From Sphingomonadales bacterium (lineage in GTDB: Bacteria; Pseudomonadota; Alphaproteobacteria; Sphingomonadales; Sphingomonadaceae): a stretch of DNA of 12,230 nt. Of this stretch, positions 1-6,487 are shown one piece after another. A program made the translations under genes and the position numbers. The notes under the pieces are model-generated. The model ran no database searches and was not told the origin of the DNA. It saw nothing but the letters and a program-made list of their open reading frames with translations. The stretch is taken from contig JAGPVK010000314.1 of the NCBI GenBank assembly GCA_018067055.1, positions 1 through 12,230 on the forward strand, read 5' to 3'. Position 1 is the stretch's first letter; every line of letters begins with the position of its first letter.

Positions 1-969
1 GGAATTGCAATACTCAGCCTTCCCCTCTCGATGTCGGCCCATGCGCAGGACAAAGGGAATAATGGTCAGGGCGGACAGAAAATCAAAGCAGTTCAGGGCA
101 ATGGCAGCGGTGATAAAGCCGTAGGTCGATCCAACACGGCGAACAAGGCGAGTAAAAATTTGTCCGGCCCAACGTCTCAGAATGATCGAGCCGGCGGTAA
201 CTCCCAAGCCAATAATCGCGAAAAAATTGCACTGCCGGACGGAAGAAAAAATCCTGCTGATCGTAAGATCGACAGGCCGGGTCAGAAAACAGTTGAGAAG
301 AACAACGCGCGCGGGAAAATTAAAGCGTTTGACCATGCCCGGATGCGTAGCGTCGAGAATGGCCGGTATGTTTGGCGCGAGCCAGGTTTTCGGGGATGTC
401 CGCCGGGACTTGCGAAGAAGGGCAACGGATGCCTTCCCCCAGGTCAGGCACGCAAGCTTTCTGCCTTCAATGATCCGCAATCACGTTGGCTGCGCTATGC
501 GAGCTGGTTTAGTGGAGATCGCAGCGGTGACTGGCGATATGATCAGCGCTATGCCTATCGGATTGATCCGGCGACAGGTTTGGCGCGGACCATAATGCCG
601 CTTCTTGGTGGCGCCTTGTCTAGCGGCAGTGCGTGGCCCCAGAGTTATTCGGATTATCAAGTCAATCCATATTATCAGCGCTACTATGGATCTGGCGCAA
701 ATGACAATGTTCGCTATGCAGATGGAGCGATATTCAGGGTCAACCCTGAAAACCAGATGATCGATTCCATTGCCGGGTTATTGACGGGCGACGATTGGAA
801 CGTCGGCTCGCCGGCACCGCAGGGATACGACCTTTACAATATCCCATACAATTATCGTGATCGATATTCCGAATCCGGCTCGAGTTTATATCGCTATAAT
901 GATGGGTATGTTTACGAAATTGATCCAACGACACAAATAGTGCGTAAGATCATTGAGATGGTCCTGTGA
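1..969 (+). CDS. Exported repeat protein of unknown function (5' end outside window)
   Basis: The reading frame is open from base 1. Codons before the first visible ATG (31) encode a hydrophobic GIAILSLPLS run followed by MSAHA-Q, the end of a signal peptide with an AHA cleavage site, so the true start lies left of the window and ATG31 is internal. Counting from ATG31, residues 6-100 are low-complexity, rich in N, G, K and Q. Residues 123-140 hold a two-part CPPGLAKK/CLPPGQA motif seen in exported proteins of sphingomonads. The C-terminal half carries three related units (about residues 168-192, 227-251 and 287-312) of the pattern RY-x-(D)G-x-(Y/F)-x-(I/V)(D/N)P followed by an I/L-rich end. 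It resembles periplasmic RcnB-like proteins only loosely; I do not assign a function. The stop overlaps the next gene (TGATG), suggesting coupled translation. Confidence 0.8.
   Translation, partial: GIAILSLPLSMSAHAQDKGNNGQGGQKIKAVQGNGSGDKAVGRSNTANKASKNLSGPTSQNDRAGGNSQANNREKIALPDGRKNPADRKIDRPGQKTVEKNNARGKIKAFDHARMRSVENGRYVWREPGFRGCPPGLAKKGNGCLPPGQARKLSAFNDPQSRWLRYASWFSGDRSGDWRYDQRYAYRIDPATGLARTIMPLLGGALSSGSAWPQSYSDYQVNPYYQRYYGSGANDNVRYADGAIFRVNPENQMIDSIAGLLTGDDWNVGSPAPQGYDLYNIPYNYRDRYSESGSSLYRYNDGYVYEIDPTTQIVRKIIEMVL
532..966 (+). repeat. Three diverged protein repeats within the exported protein
   Basis: Units at about 532-606, 709-783 and 889-966 encode the same pattern: an aromatic or basic lead (WRYDQRYAYRIDP, VRYADGAIFRVNP, YRYNDGYVYEIDP), then 5-6 residues, then an I/L-rich end (MPLL, AGLL, EMVL). 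They are spaced about 60 codons apart with Tyr/Gly/Ser-rich spacers. The similarity is at protein level; the DNA has diverged. Confidence 0.65.
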
Positions 970-1553
970 TGATGCGCACAGATAAATCATGTCGTGCGGC
1001 AGTCCAAAAACTGTCGATTGTAATTGCGCTTACCGCCATGCTTGGTGCTTGTCAGGACAATGACCAAAATACCACCGAGAGCGACGAAGTGAGTGCCCCC
1101 GCCAATAGCGAAATGCTAACCACGGAGCTTGGCAATATTGACGACTTGTCCATATCGGCCAAGCTCATAGATTCAGCCCAGCTTGGTTCTGCGCTCGATG
1201 GCCAAGGCAGTTACACAGTGTTTCTGCCGGTGGATGATGCATGGAAATCGTTGAATGCGGATGAGCTTCAATCGATCGAAAGCACAGAAAATCGGCCTCA
1301 ACTGATAGCTGTTTTGCGGCAGCATATTGCGCCGGGCTACATCCTTGCCACTGACCTCGAAAAAGGTCTTTCGGACAAGAACGGTTCGGTTACCATCAGC
1401 ACGATGGGAGCGATGCCGATCACATTGTACCGGGACGGCGAAACCATAGCGCTGGGGCAGGGCAAGGACGCGCCTCGTATCGTCGGCGCACCAGTCGTCG
1501 CGGGAAATGATGTGATCTATCGAATTGATCGCCTGATCCCCCCACCAGATTGA
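969..1553 (+). CDS. FAS1 (fasciclin) domain lipoprotein
   Basis: A 194-residue protein. The N-terminus has basic residues, a hydrophobic stretch and a lipobox LGAC (residues 25-28), so it is predicted to be lipidated on Cys28 and anchored in a membrane facing the periplasm. Residues about 45-192 form one FAS1 domain: the H1-like box TVFLPVDDAW and the H2-like ending GNDVIYRIDRLIPPP are clear. FAS1 domains are adhesion or scaffold modules; no ligand can be read from the sequence. I chose ATG969 because it shares its A with the preceding TGA (TGATG); GTG966 and ATG972 are in frame and possible. The tight overlap implies one transcript with the upstream exported protein and perhaps a joint role at the envelope. 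The family call is firm; the role is not. Confidence 0.9.
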   Translation: MMRTDKSCRAAVQKLSIVIALTAMLGACQDNDQNTTESDEVSAPANSEMLTTELGNIDDLSISAKLIDSAQLGSALDGQGSYTVFLPVDDAWKSLNADELQSIESTENRPQLIAVLRQHIAPGYILATDLEKGLSDKNGSVTISTMGAMPITLYRDGETIALGQGKDAPRIVGAPVVAGNDVIYRIDRLIPPPD

Positions 1554-1804
1554 GATCGAACTTCCTGCTTTGCTTCAGAAAGGCGTTCAGCCGGGTGTGA
1601 ATAAGTATAGGCGTAGATTACGAAGCTGGTGGGTCCTAAGCATTGCCCTATGTCCGCTCCTCGGTATGAATGTTCACTCAATAAACGACCGATAATGGAT
1701 GGTTTGCGGAACGGCTGCTTTTAGGGAACATTTAATCTATAGGAACTGCCAAGCCGGAGAATGGGAGCGGGACAGAACTGTCCACATAATGCAGTCAGGA
1801 TTCT
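1554..1804. other. Intergenic region between convergent genes
   Basis: About 250 bp separate the end of the FAS1 gene from the end of the ArsR gene. I see no convincing terminator hairpin with a T run for either gene. It contains a TetR-operator-like imperfect palindrome (1667-1680) and no coding frame with recognisable content. Confidence 0.6.
1667..1680. promoter_or_regulatory. Possible TetR-type operator without a visible target gene
   Basis: TGAATGTTCACTCA is a 6-2-6 palindrome with one mismatch, of the form often bound by TetR-family repressors of efflux genes. No TetR gene or regulated gene is next to it in the window, so it may be a leftover or chance. Confidence 0.25.
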
Positions 1805-2497
1805 CTAGACGGCATCTAAGACTGGAAATATATCATTAAACAGAGTCCGCCCTCGTGCAGTAAAACTAACTGCCCTTGAAGTGGCATCCTGCTTAACCCA
1901 CCCGTCGGCGATCATATAATCAAGAAGCGCCCGCCCAAGACTGCCCGCAAGATGTGTCTTGCGCTCGCTCCAATCGAGGCATTCCCTGCATAAGGGAGCG
2001 CGGCCTTTCGAGAGCCGAACAACATCGATTCCCAGATTTTCCGCAAACACGCGGCCAGCGGTTGAGAGAGAAAGGTCCGCCGCATCAACGGTGAGATAGC
2101 CGCGCCTGACCATGCTTTCATAGACCTGCACACCGGCTGTTCCGGCCAGATGGTTGTAACATCTGCGCGCTGAGCGAAGCGCCTCATCGCGCGGGCCAGT
2201 GCGTGTGCGCAAATGACCACTGTCTGCCGCCAAACCCATCAGGGCCTCTATCGTGCCAGCCACTTGATGTGATGCAAGCTCAAAATATTTGTGCCGCCCC
2301 TGCTTGCGGTAAGAAACCATCCCGCCACCAAGCAGCTTTGACAAATGTGAGCTGGTTGTTTGCAGGGTTACTCCTGCTTCTTGGGCCAGTTCCGATACGG
2401 TCAATGCCTTTCCAGCCATCAGCGCGGTCAAAATGTTGGCTCTTGCAGGGTCTCCAATTAGTGCAGCGACATTGGCGATGGCAGGTCCGTCTTTCAT
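1805..2497 (-). CDS. ArsR-type winged-helix regulator with a cysteine-bearing C-terminal domain
   Basis: A 230-residue protein, about twice the length of classic ArsR/SmtB repressors. Residues 10-80 form the ArsR winged helix: GDPARANILTALM, then TVSELAQEAGVTLQTTSSHLSKL as helix-turn-helix, then the wing YRKQGRHKYFEL. The extra C-terminal domain has C113 in RRCYNHLAG and C170/C173 in APLCRECLDWSERKTHLAG. This spacing suggests metal, thiol or electrophile sensing, but that is inference. A longer frame begins at TTG2527; I prefer ATG2497 because the domain starts there. No good Shine-Dalgarno is visible for either. It is divergent from the NIPSNAP gene with a 76-bp gap, the usual arrangement for a local repressor that controls its neighbour and itself. 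Confidence 0.88.
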   Translation of the reverse strand: MKDGPAIANVAALIGDPARANILTALMAGKALTVSELAQEAGVTLQTTSSHLSKLLGGGMVSYRKQGRHKYFELASHQVAGTIEALMGLAADSGHLRTRTGPRDEALRSARRCYNHLAGTAGVQVYESMVRRGYLTVDAADLSLSTAGRVFAENLGIDVVRLSKGRAPLCRECLDWSERKTHLAGSLGRALLDYMIADGWVKQDATSRAVSFTARGRTLFNDIFPVLDAV

Positions 2498-2573
2498 AGT
2501 TCGATCATAGACGAAGCATAAACGCAAAACAATCGGCTACATGGTGAGCAGACGTTCACTGAAAGGACTTAAC
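2498..2573. promoter_or_regulatory. Divergent promoter region, ArsR gene and NIPSNAP-ABM unit
   Basis: This 76-bp gap must hold both promoters and the likely ArsR-family operator. AAAGGA at about 2562-2567 is a good ribosome binding site for ATG2574. I cannot point to a clear palindromic operator. Confidence 0.5.
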
Positions 2574-2903
2574 ATGATTACCTGTATTATTCGCTACGAG
2601 ATTGATCCGTTCAAGATCGATGCATTTAAAGAATATGCCCGCAATTGGGGTCAAGCGATCCCGCGCTGCGGCGCTGAACTTATCGGCTATTTCGCACCGC
2701 ATGAGGGTTCGGCAACCACGGCATTTGGTATTTATAATGTCGAGAATCTGGCCGCTTACGAGACATATCGTGAGCGACTTAGAACTGATGCAATCGGGCG
2801 ATCCAACTACGAGTTCGCCAAGGCTGAACAATTTATCCGGGGCGAGGATCGCATATTCTGCAAACTGGCCTCTGCACCGCACAGTGAACTGATCAGGTCA
2901 TGA
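2574..2903 (+). CDS. NIPSNAP family protein
   Basis: A 109-residue protein of the dimeric alpha/beta-barrel fold. It opens with MITCIIRYEIDPFKIDAFKEYA and continues with GYFAPHEGSATTAFGIYNVENLAAYETYRERLRTD, both typical of bacterial NIPSNAP proteins. The true start is ATG2574, preceded by AAAGGA at good spacing, rather than the in-frame ATG2541 which adds 11 unrelated residues. It overlaps the next gene by ATGA, so the two products are probably made in fixed proportion and may form a mixed barrel. The enzymatic role of NIPSNAP proteins is unsettled; with an ABM partner, an ArsR sensor and a GST remnant downstream, detoxification or oxidation of a small reactive compound is a reasonable guess only. 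Confidence 0.88.
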   Translation: MITCIIRYEIDPFKIDAFKEYARNWGQAIPRCGAELIGYFAPHEGSATTAFGIYNVENLAAYETYRERLRTDAIGRSNYEFAKAEQFIRGEDRIFCKLASAPHSELIRS

Positions 2904-3247
2904 TCGCGGTTCTGTTCGAAGCGTGGCCTGCCGAAGGCAAGACACAGCAATATCTCGATCTTGCAGCAGCGCTCAAGAAAGAATTGTCGCAGGTGGACGG
3001 TTTCTTGTCGATTGAACGATTTGAAAGCCTGACCGAACCCGGAAAACTGTTGTCGCTGTCGTTTTTCCGGGACGAAGAAGCTGTTGCGGCGTGGCGCAAT
3101 TCTGATCGACATCGTGCCACCCAATCGAAAGGTCGACGTGGAGTTTTTTCCGACTACCGTTTGAGGGTTGCTGGTGTTTTGCGGGATTACGGTCTTAAAG
3201 ATCGCGAGCAGGCTCCAACTGATAGTCGTACCGCACATGTCAGCTGA
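2900..3247 (+). CDS. Antibiotic biosynthesis monooxygenase (ABM) family protein
   Basis: A 115-residue ferredoxin-like dimeric alpha/beta-barrel protein. It opens with MIAVLFEAWPAEGK and has FLSIERFESLTEPGKLLSLSFFRDEEAVAAWRN followed by HRATQSKGR and FSDYRLRVAGVLRDYG. The W-R-N, H-x-x-x-Q and F-x-D-Y-R-L-R-V-A elements are the signature of ABM-domain proteins of the YgiN/HmoA superfamily, which act without cofactor on quinol-like substrates or on haem. Substrate cannot be told here. The start codon overlaps the NIPSNAP stop (ATGA), so it is translationally coupled. This pair regulated by a divergent ArsR gene forms a compact two-enzyme unit. Confidence 0.88.
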   Translation: MIAVLFEAWPAEGKTQQYLDLAAALKKELSQVDGFLSIERFESLTEPGKLLSLSFFRDEEAVAAWRNSDRHRATQSKGRRGVFSDYRLRVAGVLRDYGLKDREQAPTDSRTAHVS

Positions 3248-3403
3248 TATTTTGCCGGAGGCATTGTCAAATTTGATGCAAAATGGGGAATGAAATAGAG
3301 GATGTCCAGCATGATCAAATTAGCATCTTTAGCGATATTGGCCATTACGGCAGCTTAGCTTTTGCTGCCGAACCAAAGAGCCAGAAACAAGGAGAGATGG
3401 TAA
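3248..3403 (+). pseudogene. Remnant start of a small exported protein, frame broken
   Basis: ATG3311 opens MIKLASLAILAITAA, a good signal-peptide core, but stops at TAG3356. A second frame then continues with LAFAAEPKSQKQGE, which reads like a signal-peptide cleavage region and mature start. A one-base frameshift would join them. Nothing recognisable follows. I read this as the broken 5' end of an exported protein abutting the GST remnant; chance is possible. Confidence 0.3.
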
Positions 3404-3721
3404 TGTTTGCAGAAAGCACTGTCCGTCGTCAGTCGTTTTCTCGCGCCAAAGACCGAACGCGAAAACTGGGGCGCGACCTGGTGTCTGCAATCGTTCCAAA
3501 AGCGCCTTAAGCTTGTCAGTCAACAGCTGGCCAGTTCGCCCTACCTGGCGGGCGAGGATTTCACTGCCGCCGACATCTCGGTGACCTACGCGCTGATTCT
3601 GGACCAACGGAACTGCGGCATCACCCTCGGTGACGCCGAACAGGTCAACCTTACCCGCACCACGGGTCGCGAGGCCTACAAGCGCGCCATGGAGCGTTCA
3701 CATGAAGGGGGGAGCACCTAA
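3404..3721 (+). pseudogene. Glutathione S-transferase C-terminal half, 5' truncated
   Basis: The frame ending at TAA3719 encodes the all-helical C-terminal domain of a GST: ENWGATW, then LVSQQLASSPYLAGEDFTAADISVTYAL, where YLAG-x-x-FTAADI is the family hallmark, then a RTTGREAYKRAMERS tail. The thioredoxin-like N-terminal domain that binds glutathione is missing. The frame has no ATG (the first possible start is TTG3407), no ribosome binding site, and stop codons at 3356 and 3401 just upstream in the same frame. It lies behind the NIPSNAP-ABM unit on the same strand and could once have been its third gene. About 105 codons remain of a usual 200-230. It is almost surely non-functional. Confidence 0.8.
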
Positions 3722-3780
3722 GGCCTCCTTGCTAATCGGACTGATGCAGGAGAGGATATGACTCCATCTCCGGAGCTGGG

Positions 3781-3996
3781 TCACATTCGTAATAGTTGCT
3801 TACTTTCAACTCTATCCGACTTGCGACGCCGCTTACCGAGTTCGTGCAAGCTTGCGGTGGTTACGCGCGTTGCTTTACCGATCTTCACTTTTTCGAGTTC
3901 ACCGGTGCAGATCAGCGCGTAGAGCTTTGTGCGACGCGCTCATGAAGGGCGCTCTTTGACTGACTGCTCTCCAAGCTGAAACCGGACAGACCGCAT
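3781..3996 (-). pseudogene. Remnant of an excisionase/AlpA-like helix-turn-helix gene
   Basis: On the minus strand a frame opens at ATG3996 and runs to TGA3781 with one internal TGA at 3940-3942. After that stop, 52 codons include LYALICTGELEKVKIGKAT and then RVTTASLHEL, the pattern of the MerR-like excisionase helix-turn-helix: recognition helix YALI, turn xGEL, strand KVKIG, then the V-T-x-x-S-L helix. The 18 codons before the stop do not show the expected first helix, so the 5' part is degraded. Such genes usually sit in phages, integrative elements or near site-specific recombinases; none is found here. This supports decay of a mobile element. Confidence 0.5.
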
Positions 3997-4017
3997 TTAG
4001 CCTTTAACAACGACAAA

Positions 4018-4052
4018 GCGGACGTTGCTGCTCGCATTTCAGAAACGTCCGC
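4018..4052. repeat. Inverted repeat with 9-bp perfect arms
   Basis: GCGGACGTT (4018-4026) and AACGTCCGC (4044-4052) are exact reverse complements around a 17-base loop. No T run follows on either strand, so it is not a typical terminator. It lies just upstream of the excisionase-like remnant and may be part of a dead element. Confidence 0.5.
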
Positions 4053-4273
4053 GGCTCCGAATTTAAGCCGTAACTGGTCTGCCTGCATTCAAGGATGGAT
4101 TTTGTAAAAGCGGAAGACGCAGGAAACGAGACAGAACCATCGCTTGTTTAATTTACGCAGCCATCGATACCAGATGTTCTGACGATGGACAGTCTATTGT
4201 TTTGCTGATGCTGACCGACAGAGTATGGAGATATTTTTTCTCCGTCATTGGACGCATAATTTTATTGCCGATG

Positions 4274-5584
4274 CTACGCTGCAACCGTTTCCTGCCGGGT
4301 ACGAAACTGGTCGAAAAGGCACGCAATATGCCGCGCATAAGGCCGTCCCGCATCGGTAATGACCAACTGGCCATCGCGCTGCCGGATCAGGCCCTTTTCT
4401 TTAAAAATATCGAGCATATGGGCATCCGGCAACATATTGGAGGCCCCGGCATCGACATGCCCCTGACACAGAAGAGAAGAGATTGTCGCACCCCGTTTCC
4501 TTGTCTCTTCGTCGCGGGTCACGCCGCGAACAGCCGCGACCGTGTCCGAAGAGACCAAAGACCGGTATCGCCCGACATTTTTTTCATTCTGCACCAAAAG
4601 TCCCGGCAGACTGCTGATTGCGCTGGCCCCAAAGCCGAGCAGGACCTCGTTGGGATCATCGGTAAAGCCTTGAAAATTCCGATGGACCCGGCCTTCTGTT
4701 GCCGCAATGGCCAATGAATCTGTCGGCAAGGCGAAATGGTCAAAGCCGATCGCCACATAGCCTGCTTCGGTCAGCCGTTGATAGCCGAGCTCGCTTTGTT
4801 CAAAGCGCAATTCTGCATCGGGGAGGCTGTCGCCATCAATCCGCCTCTGCCGCGGTATCATCTCGGGCATGTGGGCATAGCCGAATAACGAGACGCGGCT
4901 GGGTTGCAGTTCGATTGCCTGAGTCAGCGTTTCGTTGAGATCCTGCAAAGACTGTTTGGGCAGGCCATACATCAGATCGAAATTGATCGAATCAATGCCG
5001 CGCAAGCGCAAGGCGGATACGGATTTCTCGATATCGGCGAGCGGCTGGATGCGCCCGATCGCTTCCTGAACATGCGGCGCGAAAGTCTGGACGCCGAGGC
5101 TCACTCTGCCGACGTTGGACGCCGCCAGCGCCAGCGCCCATTCGGAGGTAAAACCGCGCGGATCCAGCTCGACCGAGATTTCCGGCGTGCCGGCATCGAA
5201 TATTGTCGTAATCCGGTCGAGAAGGCGGACAAATTCTATGGTCGTAATGGCGTTCGGACTGCCGCCGCCAAATGCGATACGGCGTACTTTTCCCCGACCG
5301 CCGAGCAACCGTCCAATCAATGCAAATTCGCTTTCGAGCGCGTCCAGATAAGCCGTCAGCCGCTGGGCTTTGCCCGCCGCGCCGGTGTTGCATCCGCAAT
5401 ACCAGCAGATCGAATGGCAATAAGGAATATGCACATACAGGGACAGAGGCGTCCCCGAGGGCATGTCGCTCAGCGCCTGGATATATTCGTCGGCGCCGCA
5501 GCCGTCATGGAACTCGACCGCGGTCGGGTAGCTCGTATAGCGCGGCACGGGTTTAGCCAGTAATTCGGGATGATAGGACCACAT
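4274..5584 (-). CDS. hemN: Oxygen-independent coproporphyrinogen III oxidase
   Basis: A 436-residue radical-SAM enzyme that decarboxylates coproporphyrinogen III to protoporphyrinogen IX without oxygen, in the cytoplasm; E. coli HemN is 457 residues. It begins with the family-typical PRYTSYPTA (14-22). The Fe-S/SAM site is HIPYCHSICWYCGC (52-65), with the C56-x3-C60-x2-C63 cluster ligands and the HemN-specific fourth Cys65. GGGSP (106-110) is the SAM-binding glycine motif. FGYAHMPEMIPRQ and the C-terminal LFDQF region match full HemN rather than the HemW paralogue. It is the last gene of the minus-strand run after fnr but has its own FNR box. No Shine-Dalgarno precedes ATG5584, and the promoter places transcription start about one base upstream, so a leaderless mRNA is likely. 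Confidence 0.96.
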   Translation of the reverse strand: MWSYHPELLAKPVPRYTSYPTAVEFHDGCGADEYIQALSDMPSGTPLSLYVHIPYCHSICWYCGCNTGAAGKAQRLTAYLDALESEFALIGRLLGGRGKVRRIAFGGGSPNAITTIEFVRLLDRITTIFDAGTPEISVELDPRGFTSEWALALAASNVGRVSLGVQTFAPHVQEAIGRIQPLADIEKSVSALRLRGIDSINFDLMYGLPKQSLQDLNETLTQAIELQPSRVSLFGYAHMPEMIPRQRRIDGDSLPDAELRFEQSELGYQRLTEAGYVAIGFDHFALPTDSLAIAATEGRVHRNFQGFTDDPNEVLLGFGASAISSLPGLLVQNEKNVGRYRSLVSSDTVAAVRGVTRDEETRKRGATISSLLCQGHVDAGASNMLPDAHMLDIFKEKGLIRQRDGQLVITDAGRPYARHIACLFDQFRTRQETVAA

Positions 5585-5591
5585 GTGGAAA

Positions 5592-5633
5592 GCAATAGGC
5601 GACTGAACCGCGCGAAGCTTTGATCTTGGTCAA
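5592..5633 (-). promoter_or_regulatory. FNR-type box and class II promoter of hemN
   Basis: On the minus strand TTGACCAAGATCAA (5633-5620) matches TTGAT-N4-ATCAA with one mismatch. Its centre is 5626.5. TATTGC at 5597-5592 sits exactly at -12 to -7 if transcription starts at 5585, which gives the box the class II position of -41.5. Confidence 0.75.
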
Positions 5634-5697
5634 AGAAAGTTTCCGGAAAATGGAGCGCTATGATCCTGAAGTCTGATTGCTCCCTGCAGGCTTTGGC

Positions 5698-6399
5698 TCA
5701 GGCGATTTCTGCGAGCGCTTTCAGCCGGCTGCGATCCTTGATGATCACGGTGCGCCGGTCAGGCAGCTCTATGATCCCTTCTTTCCGGATACGGGTAAAT
5801 TGTCGGCTGACCGTTTCGATCGTCAGGCCCAATATGTCGGAGATTTGCTGCCGGTCCATCGGCAGCTCGAAACGATCGAGATAGAGGGTGGTCGGACTAC
5901 AGCCATCCACGGTCAGGCGATCGGACAATTCGACCAGCAGTGTGGCAATGCGCTCGGTTGCCGATTTCTTGCCCAGCATGGTCATCCATTCGCGAGCGCG
6001 GTCGAGCTCGTCGAGCGTCCGCTGGAGCAGTTTATTCTGCAGGTCGGGGTGCTCCTTTGCAAAACTGTCAAAGGAAGACCTTGAAAAAACACAGATCTCG
6101 GCATCCGTCATGGCGGTCACCCGATAGGGGCTTTCCTTGCCAAAGGGCCGGCCGATAAAGTCGGAGGCATACATAACGCTGACGATCTGCTCCCGACCGT
6201 CCTGCAGGTTGACCGACAGCTTGAGCACCCCGTCAATGATATTGGCGACAACCGGAGCCGGGTCGCCCTCCCACAAGAGAGTCTCGCCGCGCTTGATCAT
6301 CCGTTTGCGGCCAAGATGGCCGAGCAACTGCAGTTCATCAGTTTCCAGGCTGGCGCAAATCGCGCGGTTGCGGACAACGCATGTTGAACAATCGCTCAT
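5698..6399 (-). CDS. fnr: Fnr/FnrL-type oxygen-sensing transcription regulator
   Basis: A 233-residue Crp/Fnr family protein. N-terminal cysteines C4, C7 and C15 (C-x2-C-x7-C) and central C103 in AEICVF fit the four ligands of the oxygen-labile [4Fe-4S] cluster of Fnr/FnrL. The cNMP-type beta-roll spans about 20-115, the dimer helix about 120-150, and the winged helix is at the C-terminus. The recognition helix E195-T-V-S198-R199 carries the E-x-x-S-R signature that reads TTGAT half-sites, matching the four boxes in this window. It lies 88 bp after nnrS on the same strand, so it can be read from the nnrS transcript; no FNR palindrome and no Shine-Dalgarno is seen right before it. Predicted active without oxygen, probably dimeric on DNA. 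Confidence 0.93.
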   Translation of the reverse strand: MSDCSTCVVRNRAICASLETDELQLLGHLGRKRMIKRGETLLWEGDPAPVVANIIDGVLKLSVNLQDGREQIVSVMYASDFIGRPFGKESPYRVTAMTDAEICVFSRSSFDSFAKEHPDLQNKLLQRTLDELDRAREWMTMLGKKSATERIATLLVELSDRLTVDGCSPTTLYLDRFELPMDRQQISDILGLTIETVSRQFTRIRKEGIIELPDRRTVIIKDRSRLKALAEIA

Positions 6400-6487
6400 G
6401 CCCGACGTCTACGCCCGGGCAACGCCAAACACAACAAACTGATGTTATTCGCCCCGGAAACACCGTGCAATATTGATCGTCCGCTAA

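Larger units (their letters stand above)
3722..4273. other. Gene-poor scar between the GST remnant and hemN
   Basis: This 550-bp stretch has no intact gene. It holds a strong orphan ribosome binding site with start codon (AGGAGAGGATATG, ATG3758) leading only into a 54-codon frame antisense to a helix-turn-helix remnant, the remnant itself (3781-3996 minus), a 9-bp inverted repeat (4018-4052) and a 6-bp inverted repeat CCATCG/CGATGG (4161-4188). I read it as decayed mobile or accessory DNA. No clear hemN terminator is seen. Confidence 0.6.

Noticed and set aside
532..966. Triple repeat considered as CRISPR-like or tandem DNA repeat
   Set aside because: Similarity is only at protein level with diverged DNA and unequal spacers; it is part of a coding frame.
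2498..2527. Upstream TTG start for the ArsR-type regulator
   Set aside because: It adds ten residues unlike the family and has no ribosome binding site; ATG2497 fits the domain start.
3283..3510. 75-codon frame overlapping the GST remnant
   Set aside because: Only a short middle part looks like a signal-peptide end; the rest is out of frame with the GST tail and shows no family.
3758..3922. 54-codon frame with a good ribosome binding site (AGGAGAGGATATG)
   Set aside because: The peptide has no recognisable content and is antisense to the helix-turn-helix remnant; probably a leftover start signal.
4018..4052. Inverted repeat considered as the hemN terminator
   Set aside because: The loop is 17 bases, no T run follows on the minus strand, and it lies more than 200 bp past the hemN stop.
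4904..5563. Long plus-strand open frame of 219 codons opposite hemN
   Set aside because: It is the complement of a clear hemN reading frame and has no recognisable domain.
5677..6084. Plus-strand open frame opposite fnr
   Set aside because: Antisense shadow of the Fnr reading frame; no family features.
6473..6477. TTGAT half-site in the nnrS-fnr gap
   Set aside because: The matching ATCAA half at the right spacing is missing, so it is not counted as an FNR box.
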